This document shows positions 41,353-50,926 of a DNA stretch of 64,000 nucleotides, piece by piece. Source of the DNA: Brevibacillus porteri (lineage in GTDB: Bacteria; Bacillota; Bacilli; Brevibacillales; Brevibacillaceae). Position 1 is the first letter of the stretch. Each line of letters opens with the position of its first letter. The notes beneath the pieces were generated by a model. That model saw only the letters and a list, made by a program, of their open reading frames with translations. It searched no databases and was not told the DNA's origin. The DNA lies in assembly GCF_003013475.1 (NCBI RefSeq), contig NZ_PXZO01000037.1, forward strand, positions 1 to 64,000, read 5' to 3'. A program made the translations under genes and the position numbers.

Positions 41353-44300
41353 TTACTCTTCGTTCAAGCTTCCGCCTTCGAGAACGAGGTTCAGTTTCTC
41401 ACCGTTACCTTCATCCTCGTCTTCCATTTCACGCATTTCAATCTCCTGCTCATCACCGGACAGAATCTTCACGTCCATACCCAAGCTCTGGAGTTCCTTG
41501 ATCAATACCTTGAAGGACTCTGGAACACCTGGTTCTGGAACATTTTCGCCCTTAACGATCGCTTCGTACGTTTTCACGCGACCCACGACGTCATCCGACT
41601 TGACAGTGAGGATTTCTTGCAAGGTGTAGGCAGCACCGTATGCTTCCAATGCCCAAACCTCCATCTCCCCGAAACGCTGACCACCAAATTGAGCTTTACC
41701 ACCCAATGGCTGTTGCGTAACAAGAGAGTAAGGACCTGTAGAACGAGCATGGATTTTATCATCGACCAAGTGAGCCAGTTTCAGCATGTATACACAACCA
41801 ACTGTTACACGGCGGTCAAATGGTTCACCTGTACGACCATCAAACAAGATCGTTTTTCCGTCACGATCCAGACCTGCTTCTTCCAACGTTTCGAATACTT
41901 CTGCCTGACGTGCACCGTCGAATACCGGCGTTGCTACGTGGATACCCAGAAGCTTCGCTGCCATACCTAAGTGAGTCTCCAATACCTGACCGATGTTCAT
42001 ACGCGATGGTACGCCCAACGGGTTGAGTACGATCTCTACTGGAGAGCCATCTGGAAGGAACGGCATATCTTCTTCCGCCATGATGCGGGCGATAACCCCT
42101 TTGTTACCATGTCGACCGGCCATTTTGTCACCCACGGAGATTTTCCGTTTTTGGGCGATGTAAACGCGAACGAGTTGGTTTACGCCTGGTGGCAATTCGT
42201 CGCCATTCTCACGCGTAAATACTTTTACGTCTACGATGATACCGGAACCACCATGCGGTACGCGCAGGGATGTATCACGAACTTCACGAGCCTTTTCACC
42301 GAAGATGGCATGCAAGAGGCGTTCTTCTGCTGTCAGCTCAGTAACCCCTTTAGGAGTAACCTTACCAACGAGAATGTCGCCGTCCTGAATCTCCGCACCA
42401 ACACGGATGATACCGCGTTCGTCCAGGTTTTTCAGAGCATCTTCCCCGACGTTTGGAATATCGCGAGTGATTTCCTCTGGACCCAGCTTGGTGTCGCGAG
42501 CTTCGGACTCGTATTCTTCAATATGGATAGACGTATACACGTCATCTTTTACAAGTTTTTCACTCAGAAGAATCGCGTCTTCGTAGTTGTATCCTTCCCA
42601 CGTCATAAACGCAACGATTACGTTACGACCGAGAGCCAATTCACCTTTTTCAGTGGATGGGCCGTCCCCAATGATATCGCCTTTTTCAATCCAGTCTCCA
42701 GTGCTTACAATTGGACGCTGGTTGATGCAGGTACCTTGGTTGGAACGGATAAACTTGTGCATTTTGTATTTATCGAGATCGCCGGCAACTTTTCTACCGT
42801 CGATTTCTTGGTAACGACGAATCCAGATTTCGCGGGCCGTTACGCGCTCTACTTGACCCGGATTCTTGGCAACGATCGCCACGCCGGAGTCTTGCGCTGC
42901 TTTATGCTCCATACCAGTACCGACAAACGGTGCTTGTGGAATCAAAAGCGGAACGGCCTGCCGCTGCATGTTTGAACCCATCAGTGCGCGGTTGGCGTCA
43001 TCGTTCTCGAGGAACGGAATCAGCGCAGTCGCTACGGATACAACCTGCTTTGGCGATACGTCCATGAAGTCTACCTTGTCGCGCGGTACGCTCAAGATCT
43101 CACCTTTACGACGGCAGATAACCATGTCGTTTACGAAACGGCCATCGTGATCAAGCGGCTGATTTGCCTGCGCTACGTTAAACACGTCTTCTTCATCAGC
43201 CGTCAAATAGCTGATATCAGTCAACACGAAGCCTGTTTCCGGATCTACTTTCCGACGAGGCGTTTCGATGAATCCGTAATCGTTAATGCGTGCAAAGGAA
43301 GACAGGGAGTTGATCAAACCAATGTTTGGTCCCTCCGGCGTCTCAATTGGACACATACGACCGTAGTGGGAATGGTGAACGTCACGCACTTCGAAGCCCG
43401 CGCGCTCACGCGTCAAACCACCAGGTCCGAGTGCGGACAGACGGCGTTTGTGCGTCAGCTCAGCCAATGGGTTTGTTTGATCCATGAACTGAGACAACTG
43501 CGAGCTACCAAAGAACTCCTTCAGTGATGCAATCACTGGACGGATGTTAATGAGAGCTTGCGGTGTAATTTGGTTCTGATCCTGGATGGACATACGCTCA
43601 CGAACTACACGCTCCATACGGGACAAACCGATACGGAACTGGTTCTGCAGAAGCTCACCCACGGATCGCAGACGACGGTTACCCAAGTGGTCGATATCGT
43701 CTGTGGAACCAACACTGTGCAGCAGATTCATGAAATAGTTGATCGCCGATACGATATCCGCTGGCGTAATATGCTTGAAGGACTTATCTACATTTCCGTT
43801 TCCGATTACTTTGATGATCTTGCCATCTTCGATCGGAGAGAAAATATTGATAGATTGTAAATGGATTGCTTCATCTTCCAGAACGCCGCCATGCGTGCGA
43901 ACGTCAATAAATCCGATGCTGCCTTCCAGAGCTGGCACAATGCGCTCCAATACACGACGGTCAATCATTTGACCTGCTTCGGCGAAAATTTCACCTGTAG
44001 TGGTATCGATCAATGTTTCAGCCAAACGTTGGTTGTACAGACGGTTTTTCAGATGAAGCTTCTTGTTCATTTTGTAACGACCAACAGAAGCCAGGTCATA
44101 GCGCTTAGGGTCGAAGAAACGAGAGATCAAGAGGCTCTTCGCATTTTCGACTGTTGGCGGCTCGCCCGGACGAAGACGCTCGTAGATTTCGATGAGCGCT
44201 TTTTCCGTAGAATCGGTATTGTCTTTTTCCAGCGTGTTCTTGATGTATTCATCTTCACCCAGCAAGTTGAGAATCTCGATGTCAGAACCAAAGCCCAACG

Positions 44301-44892
44301 CACGCAAAAGAACCGTTACCGGGATTTTTCGCGTACGGTCGATGCGGACATAAATTACGTCTTTCGCATCGGTCTCCAGCTCCAGCCAAGCACCCCGGTT
44401 CGGGATTACTGTAGCTGTAAACGTCTGCTTGCCGTTTTTGTCCACTTTGGTGTTGTAATATACACTGGGGGAACGAACAAGCTGGCTGACAATAACGCGC
44501 TCAGCACCATTAATAATGAAGGTTCCCGTTTCGGTCATGAGCGGGAAATCCCCCATGAAGACTTCTTGTTCCTTCACTTCTCCCGTCTCTTTGTTCAACA
44601 AACGTACCTTCACACGCAGAGGCGCCGCATAGGTGACGTCACGTTCTTTCGACTCGTCAACATCGTACTTCGGCTCTCCCAAACTGTAGTCGATAAACTC
44701 CAGCACGAGATTACCTGTGAAGTCCTGGATTGGCGAAATGTCTTGGAACATCTCACGGAGCCCCTCATCAAGGAACCACTGGTAGGACTTTTGTTGAATC
44801 TCGATGAGATTTGGAAGGCCCAGCACTTCGTTAATACGTGAATACGTACGACGCTGGCGGTGTCGGCCACTTTGAATCACTTTACCTGCCAA
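41353..44892 (-). CDS. rpoB: RNA polymerase beta subunit
   Basis: 1179 residues. The rifampicin-binding cluster reads [20 protein letters not shown] then [14 protein letters not shown], the wild-type pattern. A short acidic C-terminal tail ([20 protein letters not shown]) follows. I prefer the TTG at 44892 because TGAGGGGTG is properly spaced, while the GTG at 44901 abuts it. The gene has a 230-nt leader with an attenuator-like hairpin. Confidence 0.97.
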   Translation of the reverse strand: MAGKVIQSGRHRQRRTYSRINEVLGLPNLIEIQQKSYQWFLDEGLREMFQDISPIQDFTGNLVLEFIDYSLGEPKYDVDESKERDVTYAAPLRVKVRLLNKETGEVKEQEVFMGDFPLMTETGTFIINGAERVIVSQLVRSPSVYYNTKVDKNGKQTFTATVIPNRGAWLELETDAKDVIYVRIDRTRKIPVTVLLRALGFGSDIEILNLLGEDEYIKNTLEKDNTDSTEKALIEIYERLRPGEPPTVENAKSLLISRFFDPKRYDLASVGRYKMNKKLHLKNRLYNQRLAETLIDTTTGEIFAEAGQMIDRRVLERIVPALEGSIGFIDVRTHGGVLEDEAIHLQSINIFSPIEDGKIIKVIGNGNVDKSFKHITPADIVSAINYFMNLLHSVGSTDDIDHLGNRRLRSVGELLQNQFRIGLSRMERVVRERMSIQDQNQITPQALINIRPVIASLKEFFGSSQLSQFMDQTNPLAELTHKRRLSALGPGGLTRERAGFEVRDVHHSHYGRMCPIETPEGPNIGLINSLSSFARINDYGFIETPRRKVDPETGFVLTDISYLTADEEDVFNVAQANQPLDHDGRFVNDMVICRRKGEILSVPRDKVDFMDVSPKQVVSVATALIPFLENDDANRALMGSNMQRQAVPLLIPQAPFVGTGMEHKAAQDSGVAIVAKNPGQVERVTAREIWIRRYQEIDGRKVAGDLDKYKMHKFIRSNQGTCINQRPIVSTGDWIEKGDIIGDGPSTEKGELALGRNVIVAFMTWEGYNYEDAILLSEKLVKDDVYTSIHIEEYESEARDTKLGPEEITRDIPNVGEDALKNLDERGIIRVGAEIQDGDILVGKVTPKGVTELTAEERLLHAIFGEKAREVRDTSLRVPHGGSGIIVDVKVFTRENGDELPPGVNQLVRVYIAQKRKISVGDKMAGRHGNKGVIARIMAEEDMPFLPDGSPVEIVLNPLGVPSRMNIGQVLETHLGMAAKLLGIHVATPVFDGARQAEVFETLEEAGLDRDGKTILFDGRTGEPFDRRVTVGCVYMLKLAHLVDDKIHARSTGPYSLVTQQPLGGKAQFGGQRFGEMEVWALEAYGAAYTLQEILTVKSDDVVGRVKTYEAIVKGENVPEPGVPESFKVLIKELQSLGMDVKILSGDEQEIEMREMEDEDEGNGEKLNLVLEGGSLNEE

Positions 44893-44971
44893 CTTATTCA
44901 CCCCTCAGGTTGTGTTTTCACACATAGAAACTCGGCATTCGGCAACTTCTTTCAGTCGCATTCGAATGCCT

Positions 44972-45015
44972 AAAAATAAAAATGGGTTAAAGCAGCTTCA
45001 ACCATTTTTAACCCA
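44972..45015 (-). terminator. Attenuator-like hairpin in the rpoB leader
   Basis: On the minus strand, TGGGTTAAA and TTTAACCCA form a perfect 9-bp stem with a 15-nt loop, followed by TTTTTATTTTT. It lies downstream of the promoter at 45145-45173 and upstream of rpoB, so it would cut transcription before rpoB unless relieved. A second stem (GGCATTCG with CGAATGCC) follows it. Confidence 0.75.
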
Positions 45016-45144
45016 GAGAAACTCTATTTTAAAAGAATTCCCATGTTTTCACGCAAACATTCCTATCTCAGGAAAAAAGTAGAAACGCTTGACAGACAGG
45101 GAATTGCTGAAAAATAGACATTTATCCCATATTGACATTTTATA

Positions 45145-45173
45145 ATGCTATCACATTCAATTATTCACGTCAA
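45145..45173 (-). promoter_or_regulatory. Sigma-A promoter upstream of rpoB
   Basis: On the minus strand, TTGACG and TAGCAT are 17 nt apart, inside the 309-nt gap between the methyltransferase gene and rpoB. That gap holds this promoter, the attenuator-like hairpin and no gene. Confidence 0.65.
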
Positions 45174-45201
45174 GAAAACTTTTCTAATGATTTCTTCTTG
45201 C

Positions 45202-45798
45202 TTATTTGATTGCCCTGAATATGTGATAGCCTTTTTCCCGATCAATTTCTATTACTTCGCGGTACGTTTCCTGTAGCTTCTTCAATGCGGATGGGGCTCC
45301 TTGCTTCTTCTGAATGACAACCCACATTTCTCCGCCTTCTACCAACAGGTCGTATCCCTCTACAAAAATGCGATGAACGATTTCCTTACCCGCACGAATC
45401 GGCGGATTGGTCAGAATGACATCAAACTGCTCGCCTTGCACGCCGCTGTATACATCACTCACTCGAACCTCAACATTTTTTATTCCATTTGCTTCTGCAT
45501 TACGACGAGCCAGGTTAACCGCACGCTCGTTCACGTCGATCATCGTCACCCGACCATGATCAGCAAGCTTGGCAGCCGTCAACCCCATCGGACCATACCC
45601 GCATCCCACATCCAGCACACGCGCATGACTGGAGATTTCCATGTTCTCGATGAGCAATACACTTCCAAAGTCAATCCGGTCTCGGGAAAAAACGCCAGCA
45701 TCCGTTATGAAGCGAAGTTCATTACCACGGAGATTGAACGTAAATTGCTGTTCATCATGTGCAGCACCCGGTTGATTGGTATAGTAATGGTCTGCCAC
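45202..45798 (-). CDS. RsmC-like class I methyltransferase (YbxB-like)
   Basis: 198 residues. The SAM-binding motif LDVGCGYGPMGLTAAKLA (about 62-79) and the catalytic-type NPP motif (ILTNPPIRAGK) mark it as a small-domain rRNA guanine methyltransferase relative. Bacilli place it between rplL and rpoB. The GTG at 45798 matches the family start (xDHYYxxxP). The target base is not proven. Confidence 0.85.
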   Translation of the reverse strand: MADHYYTNQPGAAHDEQQFTFNLRGNELRFITDAGVFSRDRIDFGSVLLIENMEISSHARVLDVGCGYGPMGLTAAKLADHGRVTMIDVNERAVNLARRNAEANGIKNVEVRVSDVYSGVQGEQFDVILTNPPIRAGKEIVHRIFVEGYDLLVEGGEMWVVIQKKQGAPSALKKLQETYREVIEIDREKGYHIFRAIK

Positions 45799-45852
45799 GT
45801 GTGATTCACCCTTCCTCATCGTTTACGAAAACCTCTATCATCAAAAGCTTAT

Positions 45853-45884
45853 AGAAAATCCCCCTGCCGCAGGCAAGGGGATAT
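45853..45884 (-). terminator. Intrinsic terminator after rplL
   Basis: On the minus strand, CCCCTTGCC and GGCAGGGGG pair over 9 bp around a TGC loop, then ATTTTCT. The short T-run suggests partial termination between rplJL and the downstream genes. Confidence 0.65.
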
Positions 45885-45900
45885 CCTAAAGGAAGCTAAC

Positions 45901-46263
45901 TTACTTTACTTCTACTTGTGCGCCAGCTTCTTCGAGTTTTGCTTTGAGAGCTTCTGCTTCGTCTTTGGAAACGCCCTCTTTGAGTGTTTTTGGAGCGTTG
46001 TCTACCAGGTCTTTTGCTTCTTTCAGACCCAAGCCAGTCAGCTCGCGAACAACTTTAATTACGTTGATTTTGGAAGCGCCGCCGCTTACCAGGTTAACAG
46101 TGAATTCAGTTTGCTCAGCAGCAGCTTCTGCTCCGCCACCAGCAACTACAGCTACAGGAGCAGCAGCAGTTACGCCGAATTCTTCTTCGATTGCTTTTAC
46201 CAGATCGTTCAGTTCGAGAACGGACATGCCTTTAATGGCTTCCAAGATTTGGTCTTTAGACAT
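45901..46263 (-). CDS. rplL: 50S ribosomal protein L7/L12
   Basis: 120 residues. N-terminal dimerisation helices, an Ala/Gly-rich hinge ([19 protein letters not shown]) and the factor-binding C-terminal domain ([20 protein letters not shown]). It forms the stalk that recruits GTPase factors. The ATG at 46263 follows GGAGG and agrees with the family. Confidence 0.97.
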   Translation of the reverse strand: MSKDQILEAIKGMSVLELNDLVKAIEEEFGVTAAAPVAVVAGGGAEAAAEQTEFTVNLVSGGASKINVIKVVRELTGLGLKEAKDLVDNAPKTLKEGVSKDEAEALKAKLEEAGAQVEVK

Positions 46264-46318
46264 TTGTAAATCCTCCATTCAAGGAATAGTATTTTTTTGA
46301 AATTAGCCGATCAGACGA

Positions 46319-46834
46319 TTACGCGCCTTGACCTTCTTTTTGTTCTGCCACTGCTTTGACTGCCAATGCAACGTTGCGCATAGGAGCTTGCAGGACGGAG
46401 AGAAGCATGGACAAGAGACCTTCGCGGTTTGGTAGGGAAGCCAGAGCTTTAATTTGCTCAGCATCAACTACTTTACCTTCGATAACGCCACCCTTGATTT
46501 CCAGCTTGTCGTTTTTCTTAGCGAATTCAGCGATAACTTTCGCTGGAGCGATGATATCGTCTTTGGAGAACGCCAGAGCGTTTGGTCCAGTCAGATATTG
46601 ATCCAGTTCAGTCAGGCTTTCCTTCTCAGTAGCCAAACGAGTCAGGGAGTTTTTCAACACCTGGAACTCAACACCAGCTTCACGCAATTGCTTACGGAGC
46701 TCAGTTACTTGTGCTACTGTCAGACCGCGGTAGTCAGCTACCACTGTAGTTTGGCTTTCGCGAAGCTTAGCTGCGATTTCGTTGATCGCTTGTACCTTTT
46801 CTTCACGAATAACGGTTGGACGAATTTCTGCCAT
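46319..46834 (-). CDS. rplJ: 50S ribosomal protein L10
   Basis: 171 residues; [20 protein letters not shown] and the C-terminal helix that binds L7/L12 dimers. It starts behind GGGAGGTG. It is preceded by a leader with a terminator hairpin, the L10 autoregulation site. Confidence 0.96.
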   Translation of the reverse strand: MAEIRPTVIREEKVQAINEIAAKLRESQTTVVADYRGLTVAQVTELRKQLREAGVEFQVLKNSLTRLATEKESLTELDQYLTGPNALAFSKDDIIAPAKVIAEFAKKNDKLEIKGGVIEGKVVDAEQIKALASLPNREGLLSMLLSVLQAPMRNVALAVKAVAEQKEGQGA

Positions 46835-46839
46835 TGATT

Positions 46840-47060
46840 ACACCTCCCGTGCTCTAATCCTAGAAAATGAAGAATGCCCTCGCAGACTCACGAGGGCATA
46901 ATGCTATATCGTCAAAGGAAAGCAGCGTTTCCTCATTCGTACATTACACGCCTCGGAGGGATATTAAGCGTTACTCTCACAAGCACCGCGCCTTCTGTCT
47001 ACGGCATATTCTTTTCATCAACAGGGACTATCTTAACAACTCCCATAAAGGAAGTCAAGT
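46840..47060 (-). promoter_or_regulatory. L10-type autoregulatory leader with attenuator
   Basis: A 230-nt gap between rplA and rplJ. Its distal part carries a strong hairpin (ATGCCCTCG with CGAGGGCAT, 46874-46899) followed by TTCTTCATTTTC on the minus strand. Firmicutes are known to have an L10 leader RNA exactly here, where L10-L12 controls termination. The assignment is by position plus the hairpin. Confidence 0.7.
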
Positions 47061-47064
47061 GTCA

Positions 47065-47748
47065 TTATTTTACAGCTACGCGTACACCAGGGCCCATAGT
47101 GGAGCTCAGTGTCACATTTCTCATGTAAACACCTTTTGCTGCAGCTGGTTTCGCGCGGTTCAGTGCGTCAGTCAGAGCAGCCAGGTTGTCAGCCAGCTTG
47201 TCAGCATCGAAGGATGCTTTACCGATCGGAGCGTGGATGTTACCTGCTTTGTCTACGCGGTACTCAATTTTACCTGCTTTGATTTCGTTAACCGCTTTTG
47301 TTACATCGAAAGTAACAGTACCGGTCTTAGGGTTTGGCATCAGGCCTTTTGGACCGAGTACACGACCCAATTTACCTACTTCACCCATCATGTCAGGAGT
47401 AGCTACTACAACGTCAAAGTCGAACCAGCCACCTTGAATTTTCGCGATCATGTCTGCATCGCCTACGAAGTCTGCGCCAGCTGCTTCTGCATCTTTTGCT
47501 TTTTCGCCTTTAGCGAATACAAGAACACGTTGTACTTTACCAGTACCATGTGGCAATACAACAGCGCCACGGATTTGTTGGTCAGCACGCTTAGGGTCTA
47601 CACCCAAACGGAAAGCTGCTTCAACAGTTTCATCGAACTTAGCAGTAGCTGCTTTTTTAACCAGCTCAATACCTTCTGCTACTTCGTATACTTTGTTTTT
47701 ATCAACGAGCTTTACAGCCTCTTGATATTTCTTACCTTTTTTCGCCAT
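47065..47748 (-). CDS. rplA: 50S ribosomal protein L1
   Basis: 227 residues; [20 protein letters not shown] and [15 protein letters not shown] are diagnostic. It forms the mobile L1 stalk at the E site. The ATG at 47748 follows AAGGGAG; the ORF stays open upstream without support. Confidence 0.97.
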   Translation of the reverse strand: MAKKGKKYQEAVKLVDKNKVYEVAEGIELVKKAATAKFDETVEAAFRLGVDPKRADQQIRGAVVLPHGTGKVQRVLVFAKGEKAKDAEAAGADFVGDADMIAKIQGGWFDFDVVVATPDMMGEVGKLGRVLGPKGLMPNPKTGTVTFDVTKAVNEIKAGKIEYRVDKAGNIHAPIGKASFDADKLADNLAALTDALNRAKPAAAKGVYMRNVTLSSTMGPGVRVAVK

Positions 47749-47837
47749 GATTAAATCTCCCTTCAATGTGGTCGTAGCGGTTGATCCTCCCACAGACAGG
47801 GGGGCACAACGTCTGTGCCCCCTTGCACTCAAGACAA

Positions 47838-48263
47838 TTAGTCTTCGATTACGATACCCATAGAACGAGCTGTACCTTCTACCATGCGCATAGCCGCTTC
47901 TACGGATGCAGCATTCAGGTCAGGACGCTTCAGTTCTGCGATTTCACGAACTTTATCACGCTTCAGCGTAGCAACCTTTGTTTTGTTTGGTACGCCAGAA
48001 CCGGACTCGATACCAGCAGCTTTCTTCAACAGAACTGCAGCTGGAGGAGTTTTTGTGATAAAAGTGAAAGAACGGTCTTCAAACACGGTGATTTCCACCG
48101 GAATGATCATACCTACTTCGCTTTCAGTGCGAGCATTGAATTCTTTACAGAATCCCATGATGTTTACACCAGCTTGACCGAGAGCCGGACCTACTGGAGG
48201 TGCAGGATTCGCTTTACCTGCTGGGATTTGTAATTTAATTACGCGGATAACCTTCTTAGCCAC
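47838..48263 (-). CDS. rplK: 50S ribosomal protein L11
   Basis: 141 residues, the usual length; [20 protein letters not shown] and [13 protein letters not shown]. It forms part of the GTPase centre and is the thiopeptide target. The GTG at 48263 follows AAGGAGG. Confidence 0.97.
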   Translation of the reverse strand: MAKKVIRVIKLQIPAGKANPAPPVGPALGQAGVNIMGFCKEFNARTESEVGMIIPVEITVFEDRSFTFITKTPPAAVLLKKAAGIESGSGVPNKTKVATLKRDKVREIAELKRPDLNAASVEAAMRMVEGTARSMGIVIED

Positions 48264-48298
48264 GTAACACACCTCCTTACTTCACATGTGGTTATTAC

Positions 48299-48351
48299 GG
48301 GGGAATGCCCCCTCCCACCGTTTTTTGAAAGTCTCTATGTAAAAGACTTTC
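48299..48351 (-). promoter_or_regulatory. Two hairpins in the rplK-rplA leader
   Basis: On the minus strand GAAAGTCT/AGACTTTC (48327-48351) and GGGGG/CCCCC (48299-48312) form two adjacent stems between the rplK promoter and start codon. In some bacteria L1 represses its own operon by binding a leader structure. Whether these stems serve that is not known. Confidence 0.4.
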
Positions 48352-48412
48352 GATCTATAGTGAGAGTGCAAGAAACCCCAATTAATGTTGTGGGATTGTT
48401 AAAACAAAATGA

Positions 48413-48441
48413 AATGTACCACATAGCGCGATACTTTTCAA
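48413..48441 (-). promoter_or_regulatory. Sigma-A promoter of rplK-rplA
   Basis: On the minus strand TTGAAA and TACATT are 17 nt apart. The -35 box is 8 nt beyond the nusG stop codon. Confidence 0.75.
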
Positions 48442-48449
48442 GTTGAATC

Positions 48450-48986
48450 CTAATCCAATTTTTGAACTTGTGTAAAGTCTAGCTCTACCGGTGTTTCGCG
48501 ACCGAAGATGTCCACCAATACGCGAACCTTCTGCCTGTCCGGGTGAATCTCGATAATCTCCCCGGTGCGATTGGAAAATGGACCATCTATGACGCGCACC
48601 ATATCGCGGAGAGCATAATCGACTCTGATCTTGGGAATTTCGATTCCCATTTGCTTGAGAATCGTATCGGCCTCTTCAGGACGCAGCGCTGTCGGCTTAG
48701 AGCCGGCGCCCGTGGATCCGACAAAGCCGGTAACCCCAGGAGTGTTGCGCACGACATACCAAGAGTCGTCCGTCATCACCATTTCAACAAGGACGTATCC
48801 AGGAAACACTTTTTTCGTGACGGTGCGCTTCTTACCATCCTTGGTTTCCACCTCTTCTTCAGTGGGAACAAGAACGCGAAAGATCTTGTCTTCCATGCCC
48901 ATCGACTCGAGTCGCTTCTCCAGATTTGTCTTAACCTTGTTTTCGTAACCTGAGTACGTATGAAGTACATACCATGCTTTTTCCAT
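48450..48986 (-). CDS. nusG: Transcription factor NusG
   Basis: 178 residues; MEKAWYVLHTYSGYENKVKT at the start, NGN domain, and the C-terminal KOW domain with VRVIDGPFSNRTGEI. It stimulates pausing and couples polymerase to ribosomes or Rho. I use the ATG at 48986 by family start. Its ribosome site AGGAGG lies 26 nt upstream, separated by a small hairpin, which is unusual. Confidence 0.95.
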   Translation of the reverse strand: MEKAWYVLHTYSGYENKVKTNLEKRLESMGMEDKIFRVLVPTEEEVETKDGKKRTVTKKVFPGYVLVEMVMTDDSWYVVRNTPGVTGFVGSTGAGSKPTALRPEEADTILKQMGIEIPKIRVDYALRDMVRVIDGPFSNRTGEIIEIHPDRQKVRVLVDIFGRETPVELDFTQVQKLD

Positions 48987-49031
48987 ATCCAACAGGACGA
49001 TAACCGTCCGTCCCTCCTAAGACTTGCATAA

Positions 49032-49280
49032 TTACGTTCCTAGAATCAAATCGATCAAGCGCGAGATACCCAAATCAACGACGAAGAAGAATATTGCCAG
49101 GAGCACAACCGTAACGAGTACAACAAGCGTATAGGTTGTCAACTCTTTACGGTTAGGCCAACGGACTTTCTTTAGTTCGGACATTACGTCACTAAAAAAA
49201 CCACCGGTACGGCGAAAACTGGCTCCGATTCGTGATAAAAAACCCACTTTGCCACCCCCTGACTTCGTCGCATCAACCAT
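49032..49280 (-). CDS. secE: Protein translocase subunit SecE
   Basis: 82 residues. The amphipathic helix SDVMSELKKVRWPNRKELTT and one C-terminal transmembrane helix (about 50-72) match SecE; a basic Gly/Lys-rich N-terminus precedes. The start overlaps the rpmG stop as TAATG. Confidence 0.95.
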   Translation of the reverse strand: MVDATKSGGGKVGFLSRIGASFRRTGGFFSDVMSELKKVRWPNRKELTTYTLVVLVTVVLLAIFFFVVDLGISRLIDLILGT

Positions 49281-49429
49281 TACTTCGTCTCGCGATGAAG
49301 GGTTTGCTTCTTGTCACGGGAGCAATACTTTTTCAGTTCAACACGTTCAGTAGTGGTGCGCTTGTTCTTCGTGGAGATATAGTTACGCTCGCCACACTCG
49401 GTGCACGCCAACGTGATGTTTACTCGCAT
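49280..49429 (-). CDS. rpmG: 50S ribosomal protein L33
   Basis: 49 residues; [19 protein letters not shown] and [17 protein letters not shown]. One CxxC pair is present, but the second has only one cysteine (CSRD), a three-cysteine intermediate between the zinc and zinc-free forms. GGAGGTG precedes the ATG. It opens the rpmG-secE-nusG operon. Confidence 0.93.
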   Translation of the reverse strand: MRVNITLACTECGERNYISTKNKRTTTERVELKKYCSRDKKQTLHRETK

Positions 49430-49580
49430 TTATTGCCACCTCCATCTCATTTCAAACCTGCTATTAGTTAAAAGTACCCCGATGATAAATAGTACGGGAA
49501 AACCGCTACTTTTTCCAGACCATTTCATTCACCTAAGTAACCATAGAACAGAGAGATAAAAGTCTATGGCTACCTAAATA

Positions 49581-49609
49581 AATTTATCATACCGAAATAC
49601 CCATGTCAA
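49581..49609 (-). promoter_or_regulatory. Sigma-A promoter of rpmG-secE-nusG
   Basis: On the minus strand TTGACA and TAAATT are separated by 17 nt, just after the sigH terminator and about 150 nt before rpmG. Confidence 0.85.
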
Positions 49610-49649
49610 ACAAAATGACTTGACAAGAAGAAGTCCTTTTGCTTCCAAA

Positions 49650-49684
49650 ATAAAAAGAGAGATTCTCTACAGATGAATCTCTCT
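49650..49684 (-). terminator. Intrinsic terminator of sigH
   Basis: AGAGAGATTC and GAATCTCTCT form a perfect 10-bp stem followed on the minus strand by TTTTTATTTT. It overlaps the last sigH codons. Confidence 0.85.
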
Positions 49685-50317
49685 TCCTTCCAAATAGCGC
49701 TCTAGCTTGCGCTTTACTCGCTGCAATGCATTATCAATAGACTTGACGTGACGCTTCAGCTCGACGGCAATCTGTTGATAGGATCGTCCATCCAAATAGA
49801 GCATGAGAACCTGGCGCTCCAAATCACTCAAGATTTCACTCATTTTGCCCTCGATATCATCGAACTCTTCCCGATTGATAAACAACTCCTCTGGATCGGT
49901 CACTTTTGTTCCCGAGATCACATCGAGTAGCGTGCGGTCAGAATCTTCATCGTAGATAGGCTTGTCCAGTGACACGTAAGAATTGAGCGGGATGTGCTTT
50001 TGGCGTGTCGCCGTCTTGATCGCGGTAATGATCTGACGGGTAATACACAACTCGGCAAATGCTTTGAACGACGTGAGCTTGTCTCCTCGGAAGTCGCGAA
50101 TAGACTTGTACAGTCCGATCATCCCTTCCTGCACGATGTCTTCGCGGTCAGCCCCAATAAGAAAATAGGATCTCGCTTTGGCACGGACGAAGTTTTTGTA
50201 TTTGTTGATCAAATACTCCAAAGCTTCGGCGTCATTATCGCGAACCAGGTCGACTACTTCTTCGTCGGTCATTAGTTCATATTGGGCATGTTTTAACTCC
50301 TTGAGGTCAACACTCAC
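49667..50317 (-). CDS. sigH: RNA polymerase sigma-H factor
   Basis: 216 residues. Region 2 (NFVRAKARSYFLIGADREDI, VQEGMIGLYKSIRDFRGDKL) and region 4 helix-turn-helix (YQQIAVELKRHVKSIDNALQ) are nearly those of Bacillus subtilis SigH, which controls entry into sporulation, competence and post-exponential genes. The GTG at 50317, after GGAGGG, gives the family length. The ORF reads open to 50416 but includes the promoter there. Confidence 0.93.
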   Translation of the reverse strand: MSVDLKELKHAQYELMTDEEVVDLVRDNDAEALEYLINKYKNFVRAKARSYFLIGADREDIVQEGMIGLYKSIRDFRGDKLTSFKAFAELCITRQIITAIKTATRQKHIPLNSYVSLDKPIYDEDSDRTLLDVISGTKVTDPEELFINREEFDDIEGKMSEILSDLERQVLMLYLDGRSYQQIAVELKRHVKSIDNALQRVKRKLERYLEGREIHL

Positions 50318-50359
50318 AAATGATCCCTCCGCCAACCGGTTTCTCCAATAGATAGCGCT

Positions 50360-50389
50360 ATTATACATGATGCCGTAAAAAAGCGTCAA
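50360..50389 (-). promoter_or_regulatory. Sigma-A promoter of sigH
   Basis: On the minus strand TTGACG and TATAAT are 18 nt apart, 43 nt before the chosen GTG. Its presence inside the longer ORF supports the shorter start. Confidence 0.8.
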
Positions 50390-50400
50390 CCGAATCCAAG

Positions 50401-50925
50401 TTATTCCCTTCTCCATTTTTCGAATATTTTCGCTATTTCATCATTCAGCGTAATCCGCCTGGAGAAGCCGTCTTCTTGCGTTTTTTCGACTTGTTTCTTG
50501 ATTTCTTTCCCCGCATTTTCCATATCGAGCAACAACTCCCGGGCAGATTTGCGCAAAGCTCCCTGCCCAAATATGACACGTTGTGACGTATAGTCAGAAG
50601 TTGCCACATAAATTTGTCGATTTTTATTGTGAAATTCGGAGACTAACTGCTCTATTTTTTCGTCAGCCGTCTCCTTTTTCTTCGTGAAATAGACTTCAAC
50701 CTGGAAGTCTTCCATTTGACGGCCAATGCCAGGAACGTTGTACGCATCGAAAACGATGATAACCTTCGTCCCTGTGTAGCTCTGGTATTCTGCCATTTTT
50801 GCGATCAACTGATCACGCGCCTCGTCCATCCGCTCTTGATCCTTCAGCAGGCGCAGATCGGGCCAGGCGCCGATGATATTGTATCCATCTACGATCAACA
50901 GCTGCTTGGCTTTTCGTTTTGACAT
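50401..50925 (-). CDS. rae1: NYN-domain endoribonuclease Rae1
   Basis: 174 residues. LLIVDGYNIIGAWPDLRLLK and the acidic VIIVFDAYNVPG mark the PIN-like NYN fold. The Bacillus homologue (YacP) cuts mRNA in the ribosomal A site. It lies directly after rlmB, whose stop codon it nearly abuts. Confidence 0.9.
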   Translation of the reverse strand: MSKRKAKQLLIVDGYNIIGAWPDLRLLKDQERMDEARDQLIAKMAEYQSYTGTKVIIVFDAYNVPGIGRQMEDFQVEVYFTKKKETADEKIEQLVSEFHNKNRQIYVATSDYTSQRVIFGQGALRKSARELLLDMENAGKEIKKQVEKTQEDGFSRRITLNDEIAKIFEKWRRE

Positions 50926-50926
50926 G

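Noticed and set aside
41353..44892. Possible rifampicin or streptomycin resistance changes in rpoB and rpsL
   Set aside because: The rifampicin cluster and the S12 loops read as the sensitive form.
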